DNA of 64,000 nucleotides from Nissolia schottii (GCA_003254905.1 QANU01003998.1:1-64000), one strand, 5' to 3'; numbered from the stretch's first letter, positions 22,912 through 34,679 are shown. Numbers and translations: made by a program. Notes: generated by a model not told the origin, from the sequence alone.

Positions 22912-24754
22912 TTAACCTGCAACCAAGTTTTCTTTTCCTGGTTCTTTAAAGCATTCTGGTTGGAGCATATAAATTTCTTCTTCAAGTTCTCCATGAAGAA
23001 AGGTCATCTTTACATCTAATTGCTCAAGATGTAAATCAAATCCAGCACACATTGCTGATACTACTCTGATAGTAGTAAGTCTAACAACTAGAGAGAATAT
23101 CTCGTTGAAATTAATACCTTCTTTCTGAGCATATCCTTTTACCACCAATCTAGCACGATATTGTTCCACTCGATCATTGCCATCTCGTTTGATTTTATAA
23201 ATTCATTTGTTGCCAATGGCTTTTTGATCCCTTGGAAGTGTAACAAGTTCCCATGTTTTATTCCTATGTAAGGCTTCTATTTCTTCCTGCATTGTTGTCA
23301 TCCATAACGAAGCATCTGAGCCATTTAGAGCTTCTTGAAAGGTTGATGGCTCTCCCTCCTTTGTTAAAAGACAATATTCTTCATGGTTTGCCATAACATA
23401 GTCTGAATGCCATGAAGGTGCCCTTGTCTGGTGTGATGACCGCCGAACTCCTATATTATTGGCTTTATCTGGAACTTGTTCCTCATGCTCTGGTTCTGCT
23501 GTAGAAGATTCTTCAACAAATTTCTCATTTATCTGTACCCTTGTAGTTTCTTTATTTGTGCTGGCATTTCTTTGCTCTCTTTGTAGTTCATTTTTTGCAA
23601 ATATAACATCTCTGCTGACAATGGCCTTGCGGGTAGTGGGATCCCACAAGCGATACCCCTTAACACCGTCAACATATCCCAAGAATATACACTTCCTGGA
23701 CTTTGGATCCAACTTTGTTCTTTCTTGGGTGTTGTACATTACATACACAGGACGTCCAAATACATGTAGGGAGGAATAATCAGCTGGCTTGCCATTCCAC
23801 ATCTCCATCAGTGTTTTTAAACCAATTATTGTTGATGGTGACCGATTTATCACATAACAGGCAGTTTTAACTGCTTCTGTCCAGAAAGACTTGGCTAATC
23901 CTAAGGCTCGCAATAGCTCTTGTTCTTTCTAGAAGAGTTCTATTCATCTGCTCTGCTACACCATTTTGCTGAGGTGTACATGCAACTGTGAATTGCCTTT
24001 GAATACTTTCATGCTTGCAAAATGCAATAAAATCACCATCTGTGTATTCCCCTCCATTATCTATCATCAAGCACTTGATTTTCTTTCCAGATTCAAGTTC
24101 CACCTGTGCTTTGACTTCCTTGAATACTAAAAACACATATGACTTCTTTTTGATCGGGAACACCTATAATCTCCTGGAGTAATCATTAATGAATGAAACA
24201 AAATATTTTACTCCTCCTAGGGATATTTCTGGTGACTCCCACACATCAAAATGAATCAGATCTAGTTTGTTTTTGCTCTTAGCAGTAGATCTTTGAAACT
24301 TCTATCTATGCTGCTTACTCATCACACAATGCTCACAGAAAAGTAAGCTTACAGACTTGAGCCCGGGTAAGAGATTACGTTCGACAAGGACCTTCAAGCC
24401 ATATTCTGATATATGAATTAATTTTAAATGCCAACTCATCGTTGTTTCTTCTTGGTTGGCTACTGCAACTGATGCATCTGCCTCACAAAAAGTATCTCCC
24501 ATAAGCATGTATAAATTGGCTGTGATCTTCTCTGCCTTTATCACCATAAGAGAACCCTTCACCACTTTTAAGATCCCACCATCAATATGGGTCTTACACC
24601 CGAGGTCATCTAATTGCCCAATAGACAATAGATTCTTTGTCAAGTCATTCGCATGTCGTACCCCTTGAATTGTACGAATAGTACCATCATACATTTTTAA
24701 TTTGATAGTACTAATGCCAGCAATTTGCAAGGCGTAATCATTTCCCATGAACAC
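22912..24754 (-). pseudogene. Copia-2 pol fragments
   Basis: Four open pieces in two or more frames (24754-24302, 24163-23867, 23913-23203, 23169-22912) cover the protease end, GAG-pre-integrase, integrase core and the start of reverse transcriptase. The integrase retains the DNGGEY and QQNGVAEQMNRT signatures; the normal VAERMNRT has lost its Arg. The RT palm region is interrupted by a stop at about 23199 (TNKFIKSNEMAM side). It is not functional. Confidence 0.8.
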
Positions 24755-25222
24755 ACATCCTTCTGAGATAGGTTCATAAGAGCAAAACCATTCTCGTTAT
24801 GGAGTCATGTGCCAAGTTGCTCCTGAGTCCATTATCCAGATGTCAAAAAGTTGTTTACTACCTTTCGATCCAATTGTTGCTTCGCTAACTAAAATTTCTC
24901 CATCATGCAGCTAAAATTTGAGTGGAGAAAAATAGGAACCAAACTCACAATGTTTACGTGAAAAATCCTCCTTGGTGTTAAGGAAAAAATCACGAGCAAG
25001 ACTGGAAGAATTTTACTAAGTAAAAGATAAGAAAAATACAACTTCTCTCTAATACAAGGAGAGAGTTATAACACTCTCTCTTATAATAGGATAACACAAT
25101 TCTCCCTACACAAAATAGATGAATTTCTCTATGTATTTTTCTCTCAGTGGTAAACTATAGAATGCTCTCTGTGTTGTGTTAGGGATGAATTTAGAAGAGG
25201 AAAGAAGCCCTATTTATAAGAA

Positions 25223-25413
25223 GAGTCTTGCTACACGTATACCTAAAAATATACACCATACGTATGCCTATAATATTTGTGCACTTAATTAAGTACAATT
25301 GAGAATATTATCTATAAGTTTGTAATGTTTATGCACTCATGAGAATAAAATTTGTGTATTATTAATGGTATATGTATGAGTGTATAAAATTGAGCGTACG
25401 TGTAACATTTATA
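25223..25413. mobile_element. Mutator-type MITE, 191 bp (family 1)
   Basis: The ends GAGTCTTGCTACACGTATACC and (reverse strand) TATAAATGTTACACGTACGC form an imperfect inverted pair. The flanking 9-mers TTATAAGAA (25214-25222 and 25414-25422) are identical, giving a perfect 9-bp target duplication. Removing it joins 'ccctatttataagaa' to 'acatccccc', restoring the Copia-2 LTR next to its TATA box. The body (for example 'gtgcacttaattaagta') is shared in reverse orientation with 33033-33259. Confidence 0.85.
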
Positions 25414-25560
25414 TTATAAGAAACATCCCCCTTGGTATCCCTCCTTGTTCTCTCTATTTTTACTTTTCTTTTGTCAAGAGTGGCTGGCTGCCATTTTCCA
25501 CCTCCCCATCCTTTGTCTTTGTCTTCTTTCACAATCTTTTTCAAAGTACTAGGCTAGCCA

Positions 25561-26589
25561 CCGAAAATACTTGGTCTTTACACGCTTCCCTCTCTCATAA
25601 ATCTAGAAAAACCGAGACTCTCTCAACCTTCCCCATCTCATTGGTCTTCACAGTTGTTGTCTCCGTCGTCTTCACCCCAGCATCTCTGTGTTGTTCACTT
25701 GCCGCCAACCACCATGCGTACATCACTGTTTCACCTACGGCGCACTTGATGTCCCTCTTTCTCTCACGGCCTGGTTAAGAGTGTAGTTCCATTATCCTCA
25801 TCGTTGTTGCTTCGTCACTTATCAAGCGTTACTTATTTCATATCATTAGAATTGAAATCTACTTGGTGCATCTCAAGCATGTTACTTATTTCATAAATAT
25901 ATTGCTTTAAGATAGACAAAGGACTTTTCATTTAGCTTTCTAATATTTTTCCCCATGCGTTTAAGAAGGATGGAAGAACAGTTTTTCGAATAAACATGAA
26001 TAATCATGTTGACTTTGATCCAATTAGAGAGTTGGAGAATGTTGAGGTTAAGATTTACTCATGATTATATTAAAACTTGAAGATCAGTACATTTGAACAA
26101 GTTACTTTCTTTGGCATGGAAATTGAATTTAGCTATGCCGAGACTAGGGGCGCGGATATTATAGGTATGTACATTGAATTAGTGATGTTCCTAGAATGAC
26201 TGTGATGATGGATTGTGTCTTGGTTCATAGCTTGTTTAGAGGATTGCTTAAATTTTTCAAGAATATGTCAATTTTCATTTTTGAATGTCTCAATTCTATG
26301 GCGATGTAAAGTTTTGTTTGAATAAATTGTGTGTTCTAGGTTTTCTAAATAATTATGAGGTTCTTGTGATCCATCTAAGATACCTATGAGGTGGTATCTT
26401 GATCTATTCTTTAATATGAGATCCACTTGAAACATAAGCATGTGTCAGATTTTTTTTCCCTCCCTTTTCAAGCTAAATTAGTTGTTTCAATGCTGTTTAT
26501 TGTCAACCTTAATTCTTCAATTACTAAAGTGTAATGTATTTGTGTTTGATTTTTATGTTGTTATTCCTGATGGCTTTATTTGTATCTAG
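25561..26589. other. Leader region of unit B, no gene seen
   Basis: From about 26050 to 26590 this is nearly identical to 1-526 of copy A, and forms the start of unit B upstream of the CAMTA-like exon. The part before 26050 has no counterpart in the window. A reading near 26110 (ATGGAAATTGAATTTAGC...) ends at a GTATGT donor-like site and could be a captured 5' exon. I see no complete frame. Confidence 0.4.
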
Positions 26590-26767
26590 TAGAGCTTGAA
26601 GAAATATTGAGAGATGCAGAGCATTGTTGGATTCGACTTGCCGAAATATGCGAGATACTTCACAATTATCACAAGTTTGAGTTAACACCAAATCCACCCA
26701 TTAGGCCTCCAGGTATTACTAACTTTTTCCATGAATCTAATGGCCAAGGACTGGCATGGAAGCTATA
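26590..26767 (+). pseudogene. CAMTA-like CG-1 fragment, copy B (5' part)
   Basis: The exon from 26591 encodes LEEILRDAEHCWIRLAEICE and on to ELTPNPPIRPPG, with a CAG/GTATTACT donor at about 26710, as in copy A. The 3' half of the fragment is displaced beyond the LTR element inserted at 26768 and resumes at 29613 with FDEKF coding sequence near 29655-29675. No start or complete domain. Confidence 0.6.
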
Positions 26768-29612
26768 TGTTAGAACTAGTACCAAGAGAGAAAGACCTGC
26801 TGAATAACCTTGGTGTTTATTAATTTTGCTGAAATTCCAATAAGGAATTTCAGTTTCAGAACATAACAATGGTGGCTGAAAATGGTAAAAATAAACGAGC
26901 AAAGGAAATTAATCTGGGAATTAAGGATCCCTTGGTCCTCCTAGTCCACACAATTTCTGCTTGTTTTTTTCTCTCACCCATGATCTCAACTTATAATTCT
27001 CAATAGGAGAGAATCAAGGGATTTAGTTTTATTCTTTCCTAAAAATCCTCAATTCCTTATTTGCCTCTAACTAATCCATTATTGCTTATTCTTTCTCCTA
27101 ATAATTCTCAATCCCTGATTTGTTTCCAACAAATCAATTATTGTTTCCTTCTATTTCGCTCTTCCCTTTTTTGTTCCTTCTAGAATAATAATATGGAAGA
27201 TGAATTATTTTGTTTCCTTTTCTGTTAATCAGCCCAGCTGACTCAGCTTCAGTTGCCGTGGTGTATGGGTATGTAACAATACCATCACCTTGAAGTACCA
27301 CCTTGCCCTCAAGGTGAAAGGAAGGAAAAGCTTCTGTTGATATTTCCTCTTCCTCTTGCACCTCGGTGGCAACTGCCATGGAGGTTATGACATAACCCTC
27401 CCCATTTTTCAAGGTGCGCAAGGTGTTCTTCCACGAAGCTTGGCTCCGGCTCAAGGAAGGATCACCCCTTAGTCACCTTTTCTTACCATTCTGCTTCTAA
27501 CTTAAGGTCAATTCTCCATAATCACCCACAAACTGCCCCAAGCTTGCCAACCAACCAGCTCCTAACACCACCTCCGAACAACCCAGTTTCATCACAAAGA
27601 AATTTTGAACTATTTGAACCCCTTGAATATTCAATTGAATTTCTTCACACCCTTCATGCCCCTTTTCTATAGCACCGTTCCCCACCTCTACTTGGAATTC
27701 CTTGATCTTCTTAACCGGTAATGCCAGCCGCTTGACCACCTCGGTGGCAATGAAATTTGCTGATGCACCGGAGTCAATGAGCATGATCACGGTTTGGCCT
27801 TGAATCTCCCCTTGAACCTTAAAGGTTTTATGAGAATTGAATCCCCAATAGCTATATGAGGACAGTTGTAACTTCTCTCTTTCTCCGTTTTCTTCCTGTA
27901 TTTCCTGGTGTGGTGTCATGTCTCCGTCAACTTCCTCCCTTTCATCATCTCTGAGGAGTATGATCTGATAATGCCTCATGGTGCATTTATGATTAGGTCC
28001 CCACTTTTCCCCATAGCGGAAACATAGCCCCTTCCGTTGCCTTTCTGCCCATTCTTCATTCGAAAGTCGCCGCGTGCCGCTATTTCTGGTTGTTCCAAAT
28101 TGGGCTGTGCCGCTACCTCCATTTTGATTTGAGCTATTACCTGTTCGCGGGCAGAAAAATTTCGGCTCATGTTGGACCCCATCTCTCCCCTTGATCAGCT
28201 TCTGTTCTCATATGGGAATGGCTTGTTTAAATCTGCATTTTTGGAAAGAACAACTCCCACCGGAACAGCTCCACTTGTCCCGCTGCTTCTCGTCATCCCC
28301 TCCATCCTCCATCTATTGGGATTAACTCCAGTCTCCTTCCATGCTTGGTTCCTCTACTCTATTGCCATGGCCCTGGCCATTAAGGCGGGCAGGTTATCAA
28401 ACCTTGCCACCTCTAACTCACCTTGAATCTCCCTCTTTAGACCATTCGCAAAGATGCACATGAGGGCCTCTGCTCCCAGATTCTTCTGCGTTCATGTTGC
28501 TTCCTCGAACTCACGCCTATATTGTGCTACGTCCTCCACCTGCTTTATATCTAACAATGGGGCCATGGGGTTGAGGGCAGCCCCGGGTTGGAACCGCTTT
28601 ATCAAGTCTTCTTTGAACCGTCTCCAATTTGGGAACGGTGTATGTTCCTCCCACCATTCCATCCATGTTAATGCTTCTCCCTCCAAGGCTAGAATGGCAA
28701 TATCCATCTTGTCTGCCTAAGACGCCCGGGTAACACGAAAATACCTCTTTATTTTTACCAACCATTTGCACACACCTTCCTCCGAAAAGACTAGTATATC
28801 CAGCTTCCTGTTGACCTCAAATCTCCTCGGTTCAGGGTCATCTTCATTTCTCCCTTCTCTGCCTCCCAAATCCTCTCCATCACCCCGTGGTCCTTCTCCG
28901 TTGTGGCTTCTTGGTTGTTATGGTGGTCGCATTTCTCTGACTTGCCTCAACAGATTGGCGGAAAAGAGCTCAAATGCTTGGGTTTGAGCATCACTTATAT
29001 CGTCTATTCTTTTCTCCAAGGCTTCGAATCTGGACTTCATTGCGGATTGCGTGGAAACCATGCACAGACCTCCTAGGATCGGTGATCTGATACCAGTTGT
29101 TAGAACTGGTACCAAGAGAGAAAGACCTGCTGAATAACCATGGTGTTTATTAATTTTGCTGAAATTCCAATGGGGAATTTCAGTTTCAGAACATAACAAT
29201 GGTGGATGAAAATGGTAGAAATAAACGAGCAAAGTAAGGAAATTAATCTGGGAATTAAGGATCCCTTGGTCCTCCTAGTCCATACAAGTTCTGCTTGTTT
29301 TTTTCTCTTACCCATGATCTCAACTTATAATTCTCAATAGGAGAGAATCAAGGGATTTAGTTTTATTCTTTCCTACAAATCCTAAATTCCTTATTTATCT
29401 CTAACTAATCCATTATTGCTTATTCTTTCTCCTAATAATTCTCAATTCCTGATTTGTTTCTAACAAATCAATTATTGTTTCCCTCTATTTCGCTCTTCCC
29501 TTTTTTGTTCCTTCTAGAATAATAATATGGAAAATGAATTATTTTCTTTCCTTTTCTATTAGTCAGCCCAGTTGACTCAGCTTCAGTTGCTGTGGTGTAT
29601 GGGTATGTAACA
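26768..29612 (-). mobile_element. Gag-protease-only LTR element (TR-GAG type), 2845 bp
   Basis: Two LTRs (26768-27278, 511 bp; 29098-29612, 515 bp) begin TGTTAGAAC and end GTATGTAACA on the plus strand. The flanking direct repeat is CTATA (26763-26767 and 29613-29617). A primer-binding site TGGTATCAGA (minus strand, 29086-29095) lies two bases inside the 5' LTR. The interior is only 1.8 kb and encodes Gag and an aspartic protease, with no reverse transcriptase or integrase. That matches the known class of terminal-repeat elements with a GAG domain, which need another element for mobility. LTRs differ at many positions plus a 4-bp indel, so it is much older than Copia-1. Copies A and C lack it. 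Confidence 0.92.
27497..29061 (-). pseudogene. Gag-protease of the TR-GAG element, frameshifted
   Basis: The likely start is the Met at 29061 (MVSTQSAMKSRFEALEKRID), just after the 5' LTR. A Gypsy-type Gag follows with the ALEGEALTWMEWWEEHTPFPNW motif split over 28707-28492, ending VAQYRREFEEA. A zinc-knuckle region should lie at about 28000-28060 (CFRYGEKWGPNH-like) but is degraded. The protease spans 27979-27497, with FKVQGEIQGQTVIMLIDSGA and SANFIATEVV; the DSGA catalytic motif is intact. Frames change between 28918 and 28707 and between 28492 and 28182, so no continuous protein is made. The frame stops just after protease, confirming that the RT and integrase region is absent and not merely mutated. 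Confidence 0.82.
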
Positions 29613-30407
29613 CTATATTTATTGAAAAGTTCAGTTTTGGCACTTTATCTGTTTGATGAAAAGTTTCAGATATTGTTATCAATTTAATGACTATTTTGAA
29701 AGAAAGATTTATAGGAATCCATTTCTAATATTGGTTTAGCTGTTAATCATAGCAGTGCTTTACATTGTTGATCTTTTATTGAATGCCACTGTCTATGACA
29801 ACAATGATTGAGAAATAATAAACTTAGAAGGGGGAAATAAAATATTAAGGGAGGAGGGTTTGTGTATTTTGTCATTGAAATACAAAAAAAGAGTAAAAAG
29901 TATCTTCAGCTAACTTACTTTGTAACTCACAATAACTGCTGGGGCTTATTGTTATATGTATCTGAGGGTTGCAAGTATGCTTTCACATATTATTGTATTA
30001 TGCTTTATGAATTAACTTTACATAGAATTAATTCTAAAAGAACTACTTTAAGAAGAGTTTTATGTTGGGAATGTTCTCCAAAAGTTAAGTTTGCTAGAGC
30101 AAGTTTTGTTTGGATATTGCAAGGACAAGACAATATTGTCCAACTATACCTAGTGGTCAAATATTGGAAATTAAATTTATCTAGTAGTATCATTTACTTG
30201 TTGGCCAACGTTTTCCTGGGCAACTTTTGGTTATAGGAAATGCATTTTGCATTTGGGTTGATCAAACGACGACTTTGTTTGGTAATCACTTTCGACTTTT
30301 AAAAATATTAAGTCTCCGCATCAAAGGTGTTTTACCAAATATTAAGTCAGGCGATCTTGATTTATGGACTTAAAAGAATTGATTTCGAAACATGGAGCTT
30401 CTAACAT
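29613..30407 (+). other. Unit B continuation, unidentified captured segment
   Basis: This holds the end of the CAMTA-like fragment (LYLFDEKF coding near 29640-29680) and then the block 29700-30407. The part 29910-30240 is shared with copy C (59870-60190), including an open frame 29862-30236 (VTHNNCWGLLLYVSEGCKYA and on). In copy C the corresponding frame is broken, and the sequence matches no family I recognise. The TTTRDD-like end 'gatcaaacgacgactttg' is also in copies A (about 930) and C (60212). I do not call a gene. Confidence 0.45.
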
Positions 30408-31440
30408 GGTCAGGGTGGTTACCCGAACCAAATTGGTCCTAGTATTAAAAATTTTTTTAAAAAAATTACAAAATTATTATGTTACCCCCACCCCTTTTCC
30501 CTTCTCCCTATCTCTTTAGGGTTTCTTTTTCTTCCTTTGCTCTCCACTCTCCACTCTCCACTCTCTGTGTGTACAATCTTGAAATGGGGAGGCTAGAACC
30601 ACACCAACGCCAACCACCATATCTGCTGCCCACACTCTGCAAGTCACGCCTCCGAGCTTGACTCCGAACTCGTCGCCCACACTCTCTCACTCCCTCAACT
30701 CAACTCTCTCTCCCCATCCGTTCTCTCTCTCCGTCTAGATCTCTCTTTAGGGGACTACCACCGCCATGGCAGGTCGCGCCAGCAGCAAACTGCACCCCCT
30801 CTCTCGGATCTGTCCCTCTCAGCTCACTCTCTCTCGGTTTCCTTCTCTCTCTCTCACAGATTCTCGAATTTGCTTCTCTCTCAACTCACCCTCTCTCAAA
30901 TCCGCTTCTCTCTTCTGTCTCTCGATTTGGGGAGTGTGTCTGTTGTGTTGTTTTGGGTGGTGGATGTGTTGTGTTGTTTTGGGTGGTGGTGGGGTTGTGC
31001 TGCGGTGGCTGTGAGTGTGGCGGTGAGGTGGTCCAATGATGGTTGAGGGTGGTGGTGAGGTTCTGTCTCTCTCCCCTTTGCCGTATCTCTCTTTGGCTAT
31101 TTGCATCTGTGTGTTTGGCTTTGATTTCTGTTCTGTGAGTTTCTTTCTTTGCAGGCGGGTGAGCTTGGTGGTGGAGGGTGGTGGTGATGATGGGGGTTGT
31201 TGATGGAGGATGGTGGTGGTGGTGGTGATTCTGGCAATGGGGTGGTGTTGGTGGATTAGATCTATGATTGGAGAGAAATGATAGAGATGGTGATGGTGGA
31301 GGTTGGTGATGGTGGGGGGTTGTTGATGGAGGATGGTGGTGGTGGTGGAGGAGGGGCAAAGGTTAGGACAATATTAGAAAATTAAAAGGATAGAGGGGGA
31401 TAAAATTGATAAATGAAATAAAATATTATTAAAATCAATT
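30408..31440 (+). repeat. GC-rich TIR-element tail, unit B
   Basis: Starts with the terminus 'gcttctaacatggtcaggg' and runs through the CT-rich then GGT-rich stretch, as in 60391-61170. The GGT-rich section (31160-31350) contains an internal tandem duplication of 'gttgttgatggaggatggtggtgg' (31196 and 31318). The right terminus seen in copy C (61970) is missing; after 'aaaatattattaaaat' (31430) copies A and B pass into different DNA. Frames such as 30766-31014 are low-complexity. Confidence 0.6.
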
Positions 31441-31499
31441 ATGTCACTAATTCATATGCATGTAACTATTGCACATTCATATGTAACTATCATGTACCC

Positions 31500-31785
31500 A
31501 GTCTTCATGTGCAAGGCTTCTCCATTTGCATTGATTTCCCAATTTCTTCCTTCAAGGGATATGGTAGACCTAACCTCCTCAAGTCTCTCAAGAGTCTTAT
31601 TGTTCAGCATCTCAGTGTAGGCATCCTCCTTTTCATCAAGAATCTAGTGGTATACATTGATGGCAACAAGGAAGAAGTCTATTCACTAACCGTGGATATG
31701 GACAAATTGATTTTCGACATAAAGGATATTGGCATAAAGTTCCCTTACCAAGTCCACCCATGCCTCACTGTTTGGTGAACTCACC
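31500..31785 (-). pseudogene. Plant transposon-protein fragment, copy B
   Basis: Minus-strand reading gives PNSEAWVDLVRELYANILYV, then two adjacent stops (TAG TGA), IDFFLVAINVYH, a TAG, ILDEKEDAYTEMLNNKTLER, and LEEVRSTISLEGRNWEINAN. It is the copy B partner of 6120-6405 and slightly better preserved. The motif order (REFYAN, V.F...AIN.YY, E..Y..M) fits the 'putative plant transposon protein' family, by recall only. Confidence 0.5.
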
Positions 31786-32039
31786 AAACTTTTCCAGGGT
31801 GTCTATTCTAGGGCCAACCTATATGGTTTCCAATAGTTTCCATTAGCATAATTCCCTCTCTCCGGGTGGATATTAGGCTTGACAAGGTTGTTCTTCTATT
31901 TCTAATTCACATTCTCATTCACAAAGCGGGTGGGTGTAAAAACCGTATAATAATTGTTGGGTATAAGACCTTACCCGCAGTCCCACAGTCACTACAGTAT
32001 AATAATCTTGTTACTGATCTTATCTGTCACTAATGCAAC

Positions 32040-32716
32040 TTCACCGTTCATTATAAAAGTAGATGATGGTCTCAGTAGTCCATAATCGTAGAAGCAACAG
32101 TGTATGGTTTATTCTCATGCATCAATCAATGAGAAGATTTTTCCTACTCTTTTCATTGGTACTTCTTCCTCCCTTCAATTACATGACATTTTTCTTTTAA
32201 AATTTTGTTTAAAATTAGTTATTATTTGATTAAATTAATGAAATATTAATTGTCATTTTTTTAATTTTATCCATAAAATAATTTATTATGGGCTTTAATT
32301 GAAGAAAGAGAATAAAAAGAGAAACAAAAATATTTAAAAGATAATTTAGTTTAAACACTTAATATATTTTTATAAATATGTGTAAATTAATTAACTTTTT
32401 TAGTTATGTATTTATGTCAAAAGTAACCTCTAATATTAGACAAGAAAAATACATAATATAGATAGTAGCATTTGTAGCCTTGAATGGTCCAACAACCTTA
32501 AATCTTTTAAGTATACAGTCAGTTGGTAGGTCAACATTTCCCTATCAATATGAGACTTCAGCATATACTTGTTGCTGATCTGCATAAGGCAAAATGAATG
32601 GAACCATGCTGGACCGACAAGCTTCTATTTGAGGAGAGCGCATAGGAAGTTGGAGTCCATCCATGTATTCAAGCAGAAAAGTAACATGAAGGAATATTCG
32701 ATTCACCGATCATTGT
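32040..32716 (+). pseudogene. TNL 3'-end remnant, copy B
   Basis: Counterpart of 6655-7429. Coding pieces are HFPINMRLQHILVADLHK (from about 32533), NEWNHAGPTSFYLRRAHRK and ESIHVFKQKSNMK. A deletion after LHK removes the DNMDEAILE segment, and the extra A in gaaggaatattcg (32690) shifts the end. That last lesion is shared with TNL-3 (21680) but not with the copy A remnant, so this remnant descends from the TNL-3-like lineage. Confidence 0.75.
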
Positions 32717-33032
32717 AAAAGGAGACGCTCGTGTTCACACCGGAGTTTGCTTTTCATTTCACCAACTTTAATTATTGAAATGCTATTCTTCATCACAATT
32801 TCTACTTTTTATACGGTGAGTCTCTATATTATTGAGGAGTCTATTTTTATAAAATGAGTCTTATAACGTGATAAGATATATTATAATGAATTTATCTTTA
32901 TTTATCACCTATCTCAACATATTAATTAGAATGATAAGGTATAAATACATTTTTTAAGATGCATTTTTTATTAAACAAAAACCATTCAACACGTGTGTAT
33001 GTACATAAAAATATATCTTGGTATTTTGAATA

Positions 33033-33259
33033 CAAAAATGCTACATGTGCACCCAATTTTATACACCTGTACATGCACCATTAATAATGCACAAACTTTA
33101 TTGTCATGAGTGTACAAACATTACAAACTTATAGATGATATTCTCAATTATACTTAATTAAGTGCACAAACACTATAGGCATTAAAATACAAACTTTATG
33201 TATATAAGTATAAGGTGTATATATGGTGTATATTTTTTGGTGTACGTGTAGCAGGACTC
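33033..33259. mobile_element. Mutator-type MITE, 227 bp (family 1)
   Basis: Ends CAAAAATGCTACATGTGCACC and (reverse strand) GAGTCCTGCTACACGTACACC are inverted and share TGCTACayGTrCACC. The flanking 9-mers TTTTGAATA (33024-33032 and 33260-33268) are identical. Copy A has the empty site ('tattttgaataagactcc', 7722). The body is related, in reverse orientation, to 25223-25413. Confidence 0.88.
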
Positions 33260-33909
33260 TTTTGAATAAGACCCCTAATTTTAGTTACAGCACACGAAGA
33301 CCCTTTTAGTTATTTTTGGTTTTATTAAGCAACAGAGCACACATATTTTAGTAGAAATAAACAAAGTCAAAGATGAATGTTGGTCCCTTATTAACATTAA
33401 TTTCCTCGCAGCTGCTTACCATTTGATTTTTTTTTTCTCTTGAAAATGTTAGAAAACCTTGATTAATCAATTCACTTTTCAATCTTTTTCATATTTTTAT
33501 GAATGGTACTTAATTTTTTTTATTCTTAAAAATATTAAATTTCATTCATAAAAATAGATAAATTACTTATTTTGTCTACTTTTTGTTATCATATTTGACA
33601 AAATTATACAGTTTAATAAATCATTTAATGACATTAAAATAGAAAAAATATAAAGTATGTTGATAAAATTAACTTTTAATAGTTAGTGCTATAATAATTA
33701 AGTATTACTAAAAGTATAAGAGATAACAAGAATAAATATGTAAAAAATATATTTAATATTTTGTTAATCTAATCAAATGATAAATAATTTTAGATAAATT
33801 TTTGTTTAAAAAATGATAACAAAAAATGGACGAAATGAGTGATAAATTAGGTGTTCGAAGCTCCATTTGTTATCAAAGATAAGATAGAAGGACATAGACA
33901 CAATACAAA

Positions 33910-34655
33910 AACTAAAAATTTATGTCACTCTAAATTTTAATTTTGTGTCTCCTTAAATAAAAGTTTTCTATCTCCTTTACCTCAACTCTAACCAAATAAA
34001 AAAAAATATAAGAATTTTGTATGTCTATCTTTATCTTGCTCTAATTTCAAACAGTAACCTAAGAATTTATTATTTTTTATTTTTTGACTTACAAGTACGT
34101 ACAGGCGTTTACTAAACAAATAATTTACACGCGTTTATTTATTTATTTATTTTTCTAATGAGAAAAAACAGTACACTTTCTTCTTGTCTTTAAGACTATA
34201 CTCTCTCCCACTTGAATTATTACTTGCTTTGGTCTTCCAGACAGACTCCAGCTGTTAAAACCAAGCAGATTGAGAAAACTTATGTAACTCCAAACTTTAA
34301 TTTTGTGTTTTTCTAATTAAAAATTTTCTATCCCTTTTATCTTAACTTCAATCAAATAAAAAAAATATAAAAATTTTGTATGTGTATCTTTATCTTACCC
34401 CTAATTTCAAACAGTAACCTAAGAATTTATTAGTTTTTATATTTTTATTTACAAGTACACGCGTTTACTTTAAAAAAATAGTTACACGAGTTTATTTATT
34501 TATTTATTTATTTAAAAGAGAAAAAAAAAAGGTAAACACGTTTCTTCTTGTCTTTAAGACTATATACTCTCTCTCACTTGAATTATTACTTGTTTTGGTG
34601 TTCCAGGCATAGACTCCGGCTTTCAAAACCAAGAATTCTCACACACACTAATTAA
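33910..34655 (+). repeat. Tandem duplication of the TNL promoter region upstream of TNL-2
   Basis: About 360-390 bases occur twice in tandem, as copy 1 at about 33910-34265 and copy 2 at about 34268-34655. Shared landmarks in order are 'aatttcaaacagtaacctaagaatttatta', 'acttacaagtac', the tttattta run, 'tttcttcttgtctttaagacta', 'cacttgaattattacttg' and 'ttccagrcatagactcc'. Both copies include the TATA-like region and leader, but only copy 2 leads into a start codon. TNL-1 has a single copy. Confidence 0.8.
34561..34566 (+). promoter_or_regulatory. Candidate TATA box of TNL-2
   Basis: TATATA, about 115 bases before the start codon, followed by a CT-rich leader. TNL-1 reads TATGTA at the aligned site. 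Placement is by position and sequence only. Confidence 0.4.
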
Positions 34656-34679
34656 GCTTCAAAAATCACTTCTCGTTTC

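Larger units (their letters stand above)
22565..25560 (-). mobile_element. Truncated TNT1-like Copia remnant (Copia-2)
   Basis: Minus-strand pieces in element order are as follows. LTR-like leader from about 25560 to 24905 contains TATAAATAGGG near 25215 and ends in the Copia-typical CCAAGGAGGATTTTTCACG stretch. Protease end and GAG-pre-integrase follow (24754-24302: WHLKLIHISEYGLKVL, FCEHCVMSKQHR). Integrase is at 24300-23867 (DLIHFDVWE; IDNGGEYTDGDF; TPQQNGVAEQMNRTLLERTR). The linker and RT start are at 23913-22912 (KCIFLGYVDGVKGYRLWDP; QLDVKMTFLHGELEEEIYM), and RT continues to a YVDDMLV box near 22755. Gag is deleted between LTR and protease. The 3' end is lost at about 22565, with no second LTR. 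Several frameshifts and stops are present. The right limit is approximate, and a MITE sits in the LTR. Confidence 0.8.

Noticed and set aside
28169..28987. Plus-strand frames opposite Gag in the TR-GAG element
   Set aside because: The minus strand carries the recognisable Gag and protease; the plus frames are shadows.
29862..30236. 124-codon frame in unit B as a possible gene
   Set aside because: The copy C counterpart is frameshifted, copy A lacks it, and it resembles no known protein; AT-rich chance frame or an old captured exon.
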